Of a DNA stretch of 64,000 nucleotides, positions 35,123 to 42,908 are shown piece by piece. Location: positions 496,001 to 560,000 of the forward strand of contig NZ_VTGY01000013.1 in assembly GCF_009729075.1 (NCBI RefSeq), read 5' to 3'. This DNA is from Mycolicibacterium sp. CBMA 226 (GTDB lineage: Bacteria; Actinomycetota; Actinomycetes; Mycobacteriales; Mycobacteriaceae). Under the pieces are notes generated by a model. That model did no database searches and had not been told where the DNA came from. It was given only the letters and a program-made list of their open reading frames with translations. Numbering within the stretch: position 1 is the stretch's first letter; each line of letters starts with the position of its first letter. The position numbers and the translations under genes are program-made.

Positions 35123-36643
35123 ATGACCACCCAGATTCCGCACTTCATCAACGGCCAGCGCACCACCGGCGAATCCACCCGCGCCGCCGACGTGCTCAAC
35201 CCCAGCACCGGCCAGACCCAGGCCCAGGTGCTCCTGGCCTCGGCCGCCGACGTCGACACCGCTGTCGCGGGAGCCGTTGTCGCGCAACGTGAATGGGCAT
35301 CCTGGAACCCGCAGCGGCGGTCGCGGGTACTGATGAGGTTCGTCGACCTGGTCAACCAGAACCGCGACGAACTGGCCCGGCTGCTGTCGCTGGAGCACGG
35401 CAAGACCTTCGAGGATTCGCTCGGTGACATCCAGCGCGGCGTCGAGGTGATCGAGTTCGCCGTCGGCATCCCGCACCTGATGAAGGGTGAATTCACCGAG
35501 GGCGCCGGAGCGGGCATCGACGTGTACTCGATGCGTCAGCCGCTCGGCGTCGTCGCCGGCATCACGCCGTTCAACTTCCCCGCGATGATCCCGCTGTGGA
35601 AGGCCGGGCCCGCCCTGGCCTGCGGCAACGCCATCATCATCAAGCCCTCCGAGCGCGACCCCTCGGTGCCGCTGCGCCTCGCCGAACTGTTCATCGAAGC
35701 CGGTCTGCCCGCCGGCGTCCTGCAGGTGGTCAACGGTGACAAGGAAGCCGTCGACGCCATCCTGGCGCACCCGGACATCAAGGCCGTCGGCTTCGTCGGG
35801 AGCACCGACATCGCGCAGTACATCTACTCGAACGCCGCCGCCAACGGCAAGCGGGCGCAGTGCTTCGGCGGCGCCAAGAACCACATGATCGTGATGCCCG
35901 ACGCCGACCTCGACCAGGCCGTCGACGCGCTGATCGGCGCCGGTTACGGCAGCGCCGGCGAGCGTTGCATGGCGATCAGCGTTGCCGTTCCGGTCGGCGA
36001 GGAGACGGCAAACCGGTTGCGCAACAAGCTCGTTGAGCGCGTCAACCAGCTGCGGGTGGGGCACAGCCTGGACCCGAAGGCCGACTACGGCCCACTGGTC
36101 ACCGGTGCCGCACTGGAGCGGGTGCGGAACTACATCGGCCAGGGCGTGGACGCCGGCGCCGAGCTGGTGGTCGACGGCCGGGAGCGCGGAAGCGACGACC
36201 TCACCTTCGACGACGCCGACCTGTCCGGTGGCTTCTTCCTCGGCCCCACCCTCTTCGACCACGTCACCCCCGACATGTCGATCTACACCGACGAGATCTT
36301 CGGCCCGGTCCTGGTGATCGTGCGGGCCCACGACTATGAAGAGGCGCTGCGCCTGCCGTCCGAGCACGAGTACGGCAACGGCGTCGCGGTGTTCACCCGC
36401 GACGGTGACACTGCCCGCGATTTCGTCTCGCGCGTGCAGGTCGGCATGGTCGGCGTCAACGTGCCGATCCCGGTTCCGGTGTCCTACCACAGCTTTGGCG
36501 GCTGGAAGCGGTCCGGCTTCGGCGACCTCAACCAGTACGGGACCGCGTCGATCCAGTTCTACACCAAGGTCAAGACCGTCACCGAGCGCTGGCCGTCGGG
36601 CATCAAGGACGGGGCCGAGTTCTCGATCCCGACCTTCAAGTAA
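35123..36643 (+). CDS. mmsA: CoA-acylating methylmalonate-semialdehyde dehydrogenase
   Basis: This 506-residue aldehyde dehydrogenase of the MmsA class has GITPFNFPAMIPLWK, FVGSTDIAQYIY and the catalytic cysteine in GSAGERCMAIS. It converts methylmalonate semialdehyde to propionyl-CoA in valine breakdown. I chose the ATG at 35123 because homology begins at MTTQIPHFINGQ; the frame is open for 150 codons upstream without homology. It is the first gene of mmsA-acyl-CoA dehydrogenase-mmsB, the order of Rv0753c-Rv0751c. Confidence 0.93.
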   Translation: MTTQIPHFINGQRTTGESTRAADVLNPSTGQTQAQVLLASAADVDTAVAGAVVAQREWASWNPQRRSRVLMRFVDLVNQNRDELARLLSLEHGKTFEDSLGDIQRGVEVIEFAVGIPHLMKGEFTEGAGAGIDVYSMRQPLGVVAGITPFNFPAMIPLWKAGPALACGNAIIIKPSERDPSVPLRLAELFIEAGLPAGVLQVVNGDKEAVDAILAHPDIKAVGFVGSTDIAQYIYSNAAANGKRAQCFGGAKNHMIVMPDADLDQAVDALIGAGYGSAGERCMAISVAVPVGEETANRLRNKLVERVNQLRVGHSLDPKADYGPLVTGAALERVRNYIGQGVDAGAELVVDGRERGSDDLTFDDADLSGGFFLGPTLFDHVTPDMSIYTDEIFGPVLVIVRAHDYEEALRLPSEHEYGNGVAVFTRDGDTARDFVSRVQVGMVGVNVPIPVPVSYHSFGGWKRSGFGDLNQYGTASIQFYTKVKTVTERWPSGIKDGAEFSIPTFK

Positions 36644-36653
36644 GGCCCCGGCG

Positions 36654-37832
36654 TTGAGCATCGATCTTTTCGGACTGGACGACGACGAACGCGTCATCAC
36701 CGAGACGGCGGCCGCGTTCGCCGAAAAACGGCTGGCGCCAGACGCTTTGGCGTGGGACGCCGACGAGCACTTCCCCACCGACGTGCTGCGGGAAGCGGCC
36801 GAGCTGGGCATGGCGGCCATCTACTGCAGTGACGACGTGGGCGGCACGGGACTGCGTCGCCTGGACGGCGTGCGGATCTTCGAGCAGCTCGCCACCGCCG
36901 ACCCGACCATCGCCGCGTTCCTGTCCATCCACAACATGTGTGCGTGGATGGTGGACAGCTACGGCACCCAGGAACAACGCAAGACCTGGCTGCCGAAGCT
37001 GGCCTCGATGGAGGCCATCGCCAGCTACTGCCTCACCGAGCCGGGAGCCGGCAGTGACGCGGCGGCCTTGCGCACCAGGGCCGTTCGCGTTTCGGATTCG
37101 GCCGGCGACCACTACGTACTGGACGGGGTCAAGCAGTTCATCTCCGGCGCCGGCGTCTCCGACGTCTATGTGGTGATGGCCCGGACCGGAGCCGACGGGC
37201 CCCGCGGCATTTCCGCGTTCATCGTCGAAAAGGGCACGCCGGGAGTGAGTTTCGGCGCCAACGAGGAGAAGATGGGCTGGCACGCCCAGCCCACCGCCCA
37301 GGTGATCCTGGAAGGTGTGCGCGTGCCCGCCGAGGCCATGCTCGGCGGCTCGGACGGTGAGGGCACCGGCTTCTCCATCGCGATGAACGGCCTAAACGGC
37401 GGCCGCATCAACATCGCCGCCTGCTCACTGGGCGGGGCGCAGGCCGCCTACGACAAGGCGCTGGGCTACCTGGCCTCCCGCGAGGCGTTCGGCGTGGCAC
37501 TGCTCGACGAGCCGACCATCCGCTTCACCCTCGCCGACATGGCGACATCCTTGGAGACGTCGCGAAACATGTTGTGGCGGGCGGCAACTGCGCTCGACAC
37601 CAACAATCCGCGCAAGGTCGAACTGTGTGCCATGGCCAAGCTGCACGTCACTGAATCCTGCTACACGGTGGCCGACCAGGCGTTGCAGCTGCACGGCGGC
37701 TACGGCTACCTCCGCGAGTACGGGCTGGAGAAGATCGTCCGCGATCTCCGGGTGCACCGCATCCTGGAGGGGACGAACGAGATCATGCGCGTGGTCATCG
37801 GTCGGGCCGCCTCGGCTGCCGCCCGCAACTGA
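36654..37832 (+). CDS. fadE9: Acyl-CoA dehydrogenase of the valine pathway (FadE9/isobutyryl-CoA dehydrogenase type)
   Basis: This 392-residue flavin dehydrogenase has YCLTEPGAGSDAA, GVKQFISGAGVSDVYVVMAR and the C-terminal RILEGTNEIMR, whose glutamate is the usual catalytic base of short-chain acyl-CoA dehydrogenases. Its position between mmsA and mmsB points to isobutyryl-CoA oxidation. Homology begins right after the mmsA stop, so the start is probably the TTG at 36654, ten bases downstream of mmsA. Confidence 0.88.
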   Translation: MSIDLFGLDDDERVITETAAAFAEKRLAPDALAWDADEHFPTDVLREAAELGMAAIYCSDDVGGTGLRRLDGVRIFEQLATADPTIAAFLSIHNMCAWMVDSYGTQEQRKTWLPKLASMEAIASYCLTEPGAGSDAAALRTRAVRVSDSAGDHYVLDGVKQFISGAGVSDVYVVMARTGADGPRGISAFIVEKGTPGVSFGANEEKMGWHAQPTAQVILEGVRVPAEAMLGGSDGEGTGFSIAMNGLNGGRINIAACSLGGAQAAYDKALGYLASREAFGVALLDEPTIRFTLADMATSLETSRNMLWRAATALDTNNPRKVELCAMAKLHVTESCYTVADQALQLHGGYGYLREYGLEKIVRDLRVHRILEGTNEIMRVVIGRAASAAARN

Positions 37833-37885
37833 GCGATTCGTGCACGAAAATCCGCGGCGAGCGCGGGAAATCGTGCACAAATCGC
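37833..37885. repeat. GTGCAC-core palindromic hairpin, copy 2
   Basis: An imperfect palindrome (37833-37856 against 37862-37885, 5-base loop) has the same arm length and loop length as the perfect one at 16185-16237, with the shared elements GTGCACGA, TCCGCG and ATCGTGCACAAATC. It lies between the acyl-CoA dehydrogenase stop and mmsB. It may attenuate mmsB transcription. Confidence 0.6.
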
Positions 37886-37910
37886 AGAGAACCCTAGAGA
37901 GGACAAACTG

Positions 37911-38783
37911 ATGGCGACGATTGCATTCCTGGGCCTGGGCCACATGGGCGGCCCGATGGCAGCGAACCTGATTGCGGCCGGGCACACCGTGCACGGCTTC
38001 GATCCGGCCCCGGCCGCGGCACAGGCGGCGCGGGACCACGGCGCGACCACGTTCGACAGCGGCCCCGAGGCGGTCGCCGGCGCCGACGTCGTCATCACCA
38101 TGCTGCCCAATGGGGACCTGGTGCGGCAGTGCTATGCCGACGTCCTGCCCGCCGCGGCCCCCGGCGCGCTGTTCATCGACTCGTCCACGATCTCGGTCGA
38201 CGACGCCCGCGAGGTGCACCGCCTGGCCGGCGAGCGCGGATTCGCGCAACTGGACGCCCCGGTGTCCGGCGGCGTGAAGGGCGCCGTGGCCGGCACGCTG
38301 GCGTTCATGGTCGGTGGCGAGCCCGAGGCATTCGAACGCGGCCGCGCGGTGCTCGAGCCCATGGCCGGCAAGATCATCCACTGCGGCGATTCGGGAGCCG
38401 GCCAGGCCGCGAAGGTGTGCAACAACATGGTGCTCGCCGTCCAGCAGATCGCGATCGGTGAGGCGTTCGTGCTCGCCGAGCACCTCGGTCTGGACAAGCA
38501 GTCGCTGTTCGACGTGATCACCGGGGCGACCGGCAACTGCTGGGCCGTCCAGGTGAACTGCCCCGTCCCCGGACCGGTCCCGACCTCTCCGGCGAACAAC
38601 AATTTCCAGCCCGGTTTCGCGACTGCGCTCATGAACAAGGACCTCGGTCTGGCGATGGCTGCGGTGCGCTCGACGGGGTCGTCGGCACCCCTCGGCAGCC
38701 ATGCCGCGGACATTTACGCAAAGTTTGCCGCCGAGCATGCCGATCTCGATTTCAGCGCGGTAATCAATCTGCTGCGTCAATGA
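37911..38783 (+). CDS. mmsB: 3-hydroxyisobutyrate dehydrogenase
   Basis: This 290-residue beta-hydroxyacid dehydrogenase opens IAFLGLGHMGGPMAANL, the NAD-binding signature of the family, and has APVSGGVKGA and the catalytic lysine in GQAAKVCNNM. It oxidises 3-hydroxyisobutyrate to methylmalonate semialdehyde, the substrate of MmsA. GAGAGGA precedes the ATG. A palindromic hairpin lies between it and the preceding gene. Confidence 0.93.
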   Translation: MATIAFLGLGHMGGPMAANLIAAGHTVHGFDPAPAAAQAARDHGATTFDSGPEAVAGADVVITMLPNGDLVRQCYADVLPAAAPGALFIDSSTISVDDAREVHRLAGERGFAQLDAPVSGGVKGAVAGTLAFMVGGEPEAFERGRAVLEPMAGKIIHCGDSGAGQAAKVCNNMVLAVQQIAIGEAFVLAEHLGLDKQSLFDVITGATGNCWAVQVNCPVPGPVPTSPANNNFQPGFATALMNKDLGLAMAAVRSTGSSAPLGSHAADIYAKFAAEHADLDFSAVINLLRQ

Positions 38784-38831
38784 GGGCGCCCCACCGTTAC
38801 CGCACGTCACAGTGGTATTCGTTAGTTAACT

Positions 38832-38860
38832 GTGACATCGCGCGCATTAGGGCATAGGAT
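38832..38860 (+). promoter_or_regulatory. Possible housekeeping promoter of the proline-repeat protein gene
   Basis: GTGACA (38832-38837) and TAGGAT (38855-38860) are separated by 17 bases and end 31 bases before the ATG at 38892. This is a fair match to a SigA promoter. Confidence 0.45.
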
Positions 38861-38891
38861 GCGTGGGTCGCACAGGGAGGATTCGCGCCGC

Positions 38892-39878
38892 ATGACTTTC
38901 AAACTTTTCGCCCGGGGGGCAACTGTCTCCGCAACGGCGGTTGCTGTTGCGCTCTGCGGCGCCGGCGTCGCGTTCGCGTCGCCTGACCCGGTGAGCCCGG
39001 ACAACCAGGATTCGTCGCAACAGCAGAACAGCAAGAACAACGAGTCGGCCACCACTCCGTCGAGTGACCTCGGCACTGCCAGCAGCAAGACCGTCTCCAA
39101 CTCGACGTCGAGCTCGTCCGCGGGCAGCACCGGCAAGACGGCGCGCAACAACGACAACGGCCTCGACTGGGGTGACGACTGGAGCCTGGGCGGCTTCCCG
39201 CCGATCAACCTCTCCAGCATGCAGCCGCCGGAGGCCACCGTCGCCATTCCGCTGTCGCTGGGCCTGCCCGGCCTGAGCCTGCCGAGCCTGGTGGTCGACG
39301 CCGGCCTCGGTGGCCTGGTCACCGGCCTCGCGGGTCTTCTCGTGAACTCCGCGTTGCCCGCGAGCGCGACCCTGCAGGCCCCCGTCGCTGCTGCCGCGGC
39401 CCCGGCCGCGACGGCCGCCACCTTCGGCACCCTGTCCGCCGTGGGCGACATCGCAAAGGTCTCCTCCGCCGCCGCTGCACCGGCCATCGCTGCTCCTGCT
39501 CTCGCGGCGCCGGCCGTGGCGGCGCCGAGCCTCGGTGGCCTACCGGCGCTGGGTCTGCCGGCCTTCGGTGCACCGGCCATCGGCTCGCTCACCGCGCTCG
39601 CCGCGCCGAAGCTGCCGCCGATCGGTCTGCCGCAGCTGCCGCCGCCTCCGCCGATCGGTATGCCGGACTTCACCAAGCTGCCGTCACCGAAGATCGGCAT
39701 GCCGCAGCTGCCGCCGCCTCCGCCGATCGGTATGCCGCAGCTGCCGCCGCCTCCGCCGATCGGCATGCCACAGCTGCCGCCGCCTCCGCCGATCGGTTTG
39801 CCGTCGATCGGATTGCCGTCGATCGGATTGCCGTCCATCGGCCTACCCCAGATCGGTATGCCGAAGATCGGCTTCTGA
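38892..39878 (+). CDS. Secreted low-complexity protein with IGMPQLPPPPP repeats
   Basis: This 328-residue exported protein has a signal peptide ending near AFA-SPDP. A serine/asparagine/glutamine-rich segment, a hydrophobic stretch (about 120-165) and an alanine/proline-rich stretch follow. The C-terminal 85 residues are repeats: IG(M/L)PQLPPPPP units interrupted by one divergent copy, then five IG(L/M)P-x-x pentapeptides. No enzymatic domain is visible. It resembles other mycobacterial proline-rich surface proteins of unknown role. GGGAGG lies 12 bases before the ATG, and a terminator follows the stop. Confidence 0.8.
   Translation: MTFKLFARGATVSATAVAVALCGAGVAFASPDPVSPDNQDSSQQQNSKNNESATTPSSDLGTASSKTVSNSTSSSSAGSTGKTARNNDNGLDWGDDWSLGGFPPINLSSMQPPEATVAIPLSLGLPGLSLPSLVVDAGLGGLVTGLAGLLVNSALPASATLQAPVAAAAAPAATAATFGTLSAVGDIAKVSSAAAAPAIAAPALAAPAVAAPSLGGLPALGLPAFGAPAIGSLTALAAPKLPPIGLPQLPPPPPIGMPDFTKLPSPKIGMPQLPPPPPIGMPQLPPPPPIGMPQLPPPPPIGLPSIGLPSIGLPSIGLPQIGMPKIGF
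39621..39878 (+). repeat. In-gene tandem repeats of 33 and 15 bases
   Basis: Four near-identical 33-base units (39621-39653, 39693-39725, 39726-39758, 39759-39791), with one 39-base divergent unit at 39654-39692, are followed by five 15-base units (39792-39866) and a terminal partial. All begin with ATCGG. The frame is kept throughout. Confidence 0.9.
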
Positions 39879-39885
39879 AACTAAC

Positions 39886-39911
39886 CGAGGCGGGGCTTCT
39901 GCCCCGCCTCG
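39886..39911 (+). terminator. Terminator of the proline-repeat protein gene
   Basis: CGAGGCGGGGC (39886-39896) pairs perfectly with 39901-39911 around a TTCT loop, eight bases after the stop codon. Confidence 0.8.
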
Positions 39912-39932
39912 ACAACTGAAAAGCCTTGAAGA

Positions 39933-39965
39933 AACTGGTGGTCAGCCCTGGGCTGACCACCAGTT
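39933..39965 (-). terminator. Palindrome overlapping the end of the HAD gene
   Basis: A 15-base-pair stem (39933-39947 with 39951-39965) with a 3-base loop spans the stop codon of the HAD gene. It probably acts as its terminator, back to back with the plus-strand terminator at 39886-39911. Confidence 0.6.
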
Positions 39966-40712
39966 CTTGTGTAGGCGCTCGCATCCGGCAGCCAGCAGGC
40001 CGTCGTACTCTGCGCGCACCTGGACCGCCCCCGGGAATTCCTGGCCGGCCGAGTAGCCGGTGGTGACTACCAGCGTCGCCAGCTTGGCCGCCCGCGCCGC
40101 GCGGAAACCGCGGATACCGCCCGCCACCGCCAGCCCACTCTCGGGCCCCAGACCCAGCTCCCACAGCGCGTGGCCGTGCAGATCGGGTTCCCGGGTCGGG
40201 CGCGGCAGATCGTCGGGTGTCACGATCGTCTCGGCGATGCCGTCGCCCAGCAGCTGCCGGACCAACGGCTCCACCCACGACCGGCTGCCGGTGCTCACCA
40301 CAGCCACCGGAATTCCGGCGCCGAACAGTCCCGCCGCCAGATCGGCGAGGCCGTCGCGCGGGCTCACGTCACCGTCGAGCACCGAGGTCTCGAACAGGTC
40401 GGTCTTGGTGCGATACACGTGCGCCGCGATCTCGGTGCTGACGCGTCCGTACCCGCGCCGGCGCAGTGCCGAGGCGACGCGACGCTGCTCGTCGGCAATG
40501 CGGACCAGCCGCCCGTATTCGGCGACCGACCAGGAGATATCCAGACCGTGCGCGGCGAACGCGGCGTTGAACGCCACACGATGGCCGTCACGCTCGACAT
40601 CGGCCAGCGCACCGTCCAGGTCGAAGATCACCGCGCGCAGCGGGTCGATCACGGCATGGGCCGGCCGCGCCACATCCCACCAGAACGTGCGCTCCACACA
40701 ACTCACCGACAT
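39942..40712 (-). CDS. HAD-superfamily protein with degenerate catalytic motifs
   Basis: This 256-residue protein has the fold pattern of CbbY/phosphoglycolate phosphatase relatives: IFDLDGALADVERDGHR (D31, D33), VAVVSTGS (motif II) and PTREPDLHGHALWELGL. The motif I threonine is alanine (DLDGA). The lysine usually found in motif III is not where expected. Motif IV reads AVAGGIRGFRAARAA, without its acidic residues. It may therefore be inactive or bind a ligand. The ATG at 40712 is chosen for length; the binding site is poor. The function is unknown. Confidence 0.75.
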   Translation of the reverse strand: MSVSCVERTFWWDVARPAHAVIDPLRAVIFDLDGALADVERDGHRVAFNAAFAAHGLDISWSVAEYGRLVRIADEQRRVASALRRRGYGRVSTEIAAHVYRTKTDLFETSVLDGDVSPRDGLADLAAGLFGAGIPVAVVSTGSRSWVEPLVRQLLGDGIAETIVTPDDLPRPTREPDLHGHALWELGLGPESGLAVAGGIRGFRAARAAKLATLVVTTGYSAGQEFPGAVQVRAEYDGLLAAGCERLHKNWWSAQG

Positions 40713-40853
40713 GTCACCAAGGGTGGCCCACGTCACAGGTCGCGGGCCTCCCCCCAACGGGGGATTGGGCGGGCGAGATTGCCGGGGGACATTCCGCGGC
40801 CAGTCCTGCCGGTCCTCCCGACCAGCACCGAATCGCGGCTCTAAGGTGTTGCC

Positions 40854-40892
40854 ATGAGCACCAGCGAGAAGCCGACGGCGGATCGCGTATGA
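40854..40892 (+). CDS. 12-codon upstream open reading frame before the response regulator
   Basis: MSTSEKPTADRV begins at an ATG preceded by AAGGTG and ends in a TGA that overlaps the response regulator ATG as ATGA. It could be a translated leader coupling translation of the regulator. It is too short for homology evidence. Confidence 0.35.
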   Translation: MSTSEKPTADRV

Positions 40893-41563
40893 CGGCCGAC
40901 CCCGACGCCGCTGCGCCGGTGCGGCTGATCCTGGTCGACGACCACGAAATGGTCATCGAGGGGCTCAAGGCCATGCTGGCCGCGTTCAGTGACCGGGTGC
41001 GCGTCGTCGGCCAGGCCGTCGGGGCCGAACGCGCCGCCGCCGTCGTCGACGAGCTGCAGCCCGACATCGTGCTGTGCGATGTCCGGATGCAGGGCGCCAG
41101 CGGCCTCGACCTGTGCCGCGAACTACGGGAACGCGACCCGGACCGCAAAGTCGTCATGCTGTCGGTGTACGACGACGAGCAGTACCTCTACCAGGCCCTG
41201 CGGGTCGGGGCGTCGGGCTATCTGCTCAAGAGCATCAGCAGTGACGACCTGGTCCGCCAGCTCGAGCTGGTGCACGGCGGGGCCACCGCCATCGACCCCG
41301 GGATGGCGGCCCGGGCCGCCGACACCGCCGCCCGCATGCAGCGCGACGAGTTCTGGCCCGGCGCGCGGCAGGGCCTCACGCAGCGCGAGAGCGAAATCCT
41401 GTCGTTCGTCGTCGACGGCCTGTCCAACCGCGGGATCGCGACCCGGTTGGTAATCGGCGAGGAGACCGTCAAGAGTCACCTGCGGTCCATCTACCGCAAG
41501 CTCGACGTCAGTGATCGCGCGGGCGCGGTGGCCACCGCGCTGCGGGAAGGCATCTACCGATGA
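40889..41563 (+). CDS. NarL/LuxR-family response regulator
   Basis: This 224-residue regulator has a receiver domain with D17-D18, phosphoacceptor D64 (IVLCDVRMQGASGLDL) and K114. A LuxR helix-turn-helix follows (LTQRESEILSFVVDGLSNRG to ETVKSHLRSIYRKL). It overlaps the kinase gene by ATGA, so the two are one two-component system. The target genes are unknown. Confidence 0.93.
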   Translation: MTADPDAAAPVRLILVDDHEMVIEGLKAMLAAFSDRVRVVGQAVGAERAAAVVDELQPDIVLCDVRMQGASGLDLCRELRERDPDRKVVMLSVYDDEQYLYQALRVGASGYLLKSISSDDLVRQLELVHGGATAIDPGMAARAADTAARMQRDEFWPGARQGLTQRESEILSFVVDGLSNRGIATRLVIGEETVKSHLRSIYRKLDVSDRAGAVATALREGIYR

Positions 41564-42783
41564 CCCCGAGCATCGCACCCTTGGGCGACGAATCGACCGG
41601 AAAGGTCCTGACCGCCGATCGCGAACTGGCCCTGCTGCGCGAGCTGATCCGGGCTGCCTCGAGCGGGCCCGGCGTGGAGCCACTGGCCGCCGCGGCCGCA
41701 CGGATGATCACGGCGGCCACCGACACCGACGTCTGCTTCGTCCATGTGCTCGACGACACCGAACGGTCACTCACGCTGACGGGCGCCACCCCGCCGTTCG
41801 ACCAGGAGGTCGGCAAGATCCGGCTGCCGCTGGGCGAAGGCATCTCGGGGTGGGTGGCGAGCAATCGCGAACCCGTGGTGATCAGCGACGACAAGGAGTC
41901 CGACCCCCGCTACCGGCCGTTCGAATCGCTGCGCGGCAGCGACTTCGCGTCCATGGTGTCGGTGCCCATGGAGACGGACCCGGGCGGGCTCGTCGGAGTG
42001 CTCAACGTGCACACCGTCGACCGGCGCGAATTCACCGCCCGCGATGTCGAGCTCCTGCTGGTCATCGGCCGGCTGATCGCCGGCGCCATGCACCAGGCCC
42101 GGCTGCACCGCCAGCTCGTGGCCCGCGAACGCGCGCACGAGAACTTCGTCGAGCAGGTCATCGAGGCGCAGGAGATCGAGCGGCGCCGACTGGCCGGCGA
42201 TATCCACGACGGCATTTCGCAGCGGCTGGTGACGCTGTCCTACCGGCTCGATGCGGCCAGTAGGGCGGTCGGTTCGGACGCCGCCGTTGCCGCCGAGCAG
42301 CTGACACTGGCCCGGGAGCTGGTGGACCTGACGCTCGGCGAGGCCCGCGCCGCCATCGGCAACCTGCGCCCGCCGGTTCTCGACGACCTGGGGCTCGCCG
42401 GCGGGCTTGCCAGCCTGGCGCGCTCCATCGGCCAACTGGACGTCGATGTCGAGCTGACCGATGTCCGGCTCCCCGACCACATCGAGCTGGCGCTGTACCG
42501 GATCGCCCAGGAGTGCCTGCAGAACGTCGTGAAGCATGCCCACGCCAGCAACGCGCTGCTGAAGTTCGCGGCCGATGCCGAACATGCGCGGCTCGAGATC
42601 ATCGACAACGGAATCGGTTTCGACACGTTCGAGCGTCCGCTGGGCGCCGACGAGATGGGCGGCTACGGGTTGTTGTCGATGGCCGAGCGCGCCGAGATCG
42701 TCGGCGGCCGGCTGAACATCCGGTCCCGGCCCGGCTCGGGGACGATCGTCACCGCCACCATCCCGCTACCCTCGACCGGCTGA
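41560..42783 (+). CDS. GAF-domain sensor histidine kinase, NarX/DevS type
   Basis: This 407-residue soluble kinase has a GAF domain (about 25-180, RLPLGEGISGWVASNREPVV), a HisKA_3 dimerisation domain with H216 (ERRRLAGDIHDGISQRL) and a compact ATPase domain (IAQECLQNVVKHAHA, DNGIGF, GYGLLSMAERAEIVGG). There is no membrane segment, so it senses a cytoplasmic cue. No heme-ligand pattern could be confirmed by eye. It is coupled to the response regulator upstream. Confidence 0.92.
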   Translation: MTPSIAPLGDESTGKVLTADRELALLRELIRAASSGPGVEPLAAAAARMITAATDTDVCFVHVLDDTERSLTLTGATPPFDQEVGKIRLPLGEGISGWVASNREPVVISDDKESDPRYRPFESLRGSDFASMVSVPMETDPGGLVGVLNVHTVDRREFTARDVELLLVIGRLIAGAMHQARLHRQLVARERAHENFVEQVIEAQEIERRRLAGDIHDGISQRLVTLSYRLDAASRAVGSDAAVAAEQLTLARELVDLTLGEARAAIGNLRPPVLDDLGLAGGLASLARSIGQLDVDVELTDVRLPDHIELALYRIAQECLQNVVKHAHASNALLKFAADAEHARLEIIDNGIGFDTFERPLGADEMGGYGLLSMAERAEIVGGRLNIRSRPGSGTIVTATIPLPSTG

Positions 42784-42825
42784 CGACGGTGGCGACCCGC
42801 ACCCTCATGGTTGCTAGATTTCCAT

Positions 42826-42844
42826 CACTGTGTGGCGCACAGTG
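42826..42844. promoter_or_regulatory. Inverted repeat in the promoter region of the GGDEF-EAL gene
   Basis: CACTGTG-N5-CACAGTG is a perfect 7-base inverted repeat, 65-83 bases before the GTG start. TTGACA lies at 42858-42863, but I see no good -10 at normal spacing. It may be an operator. Confidence 0.35.
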
Positions 42845-42908
42845 TGCTTGGCTAATTTTGACAATGCCCGAACAATGCCGAACCATCGACGCTGACACGG
42901 GGGTATAG

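Noticed and set aside
39621..39878. Regular repeats that could suggest a CRISPR array
   Set aside because: The units are directly abutting, in frame, coding and without spacers; this is a protein repeat.
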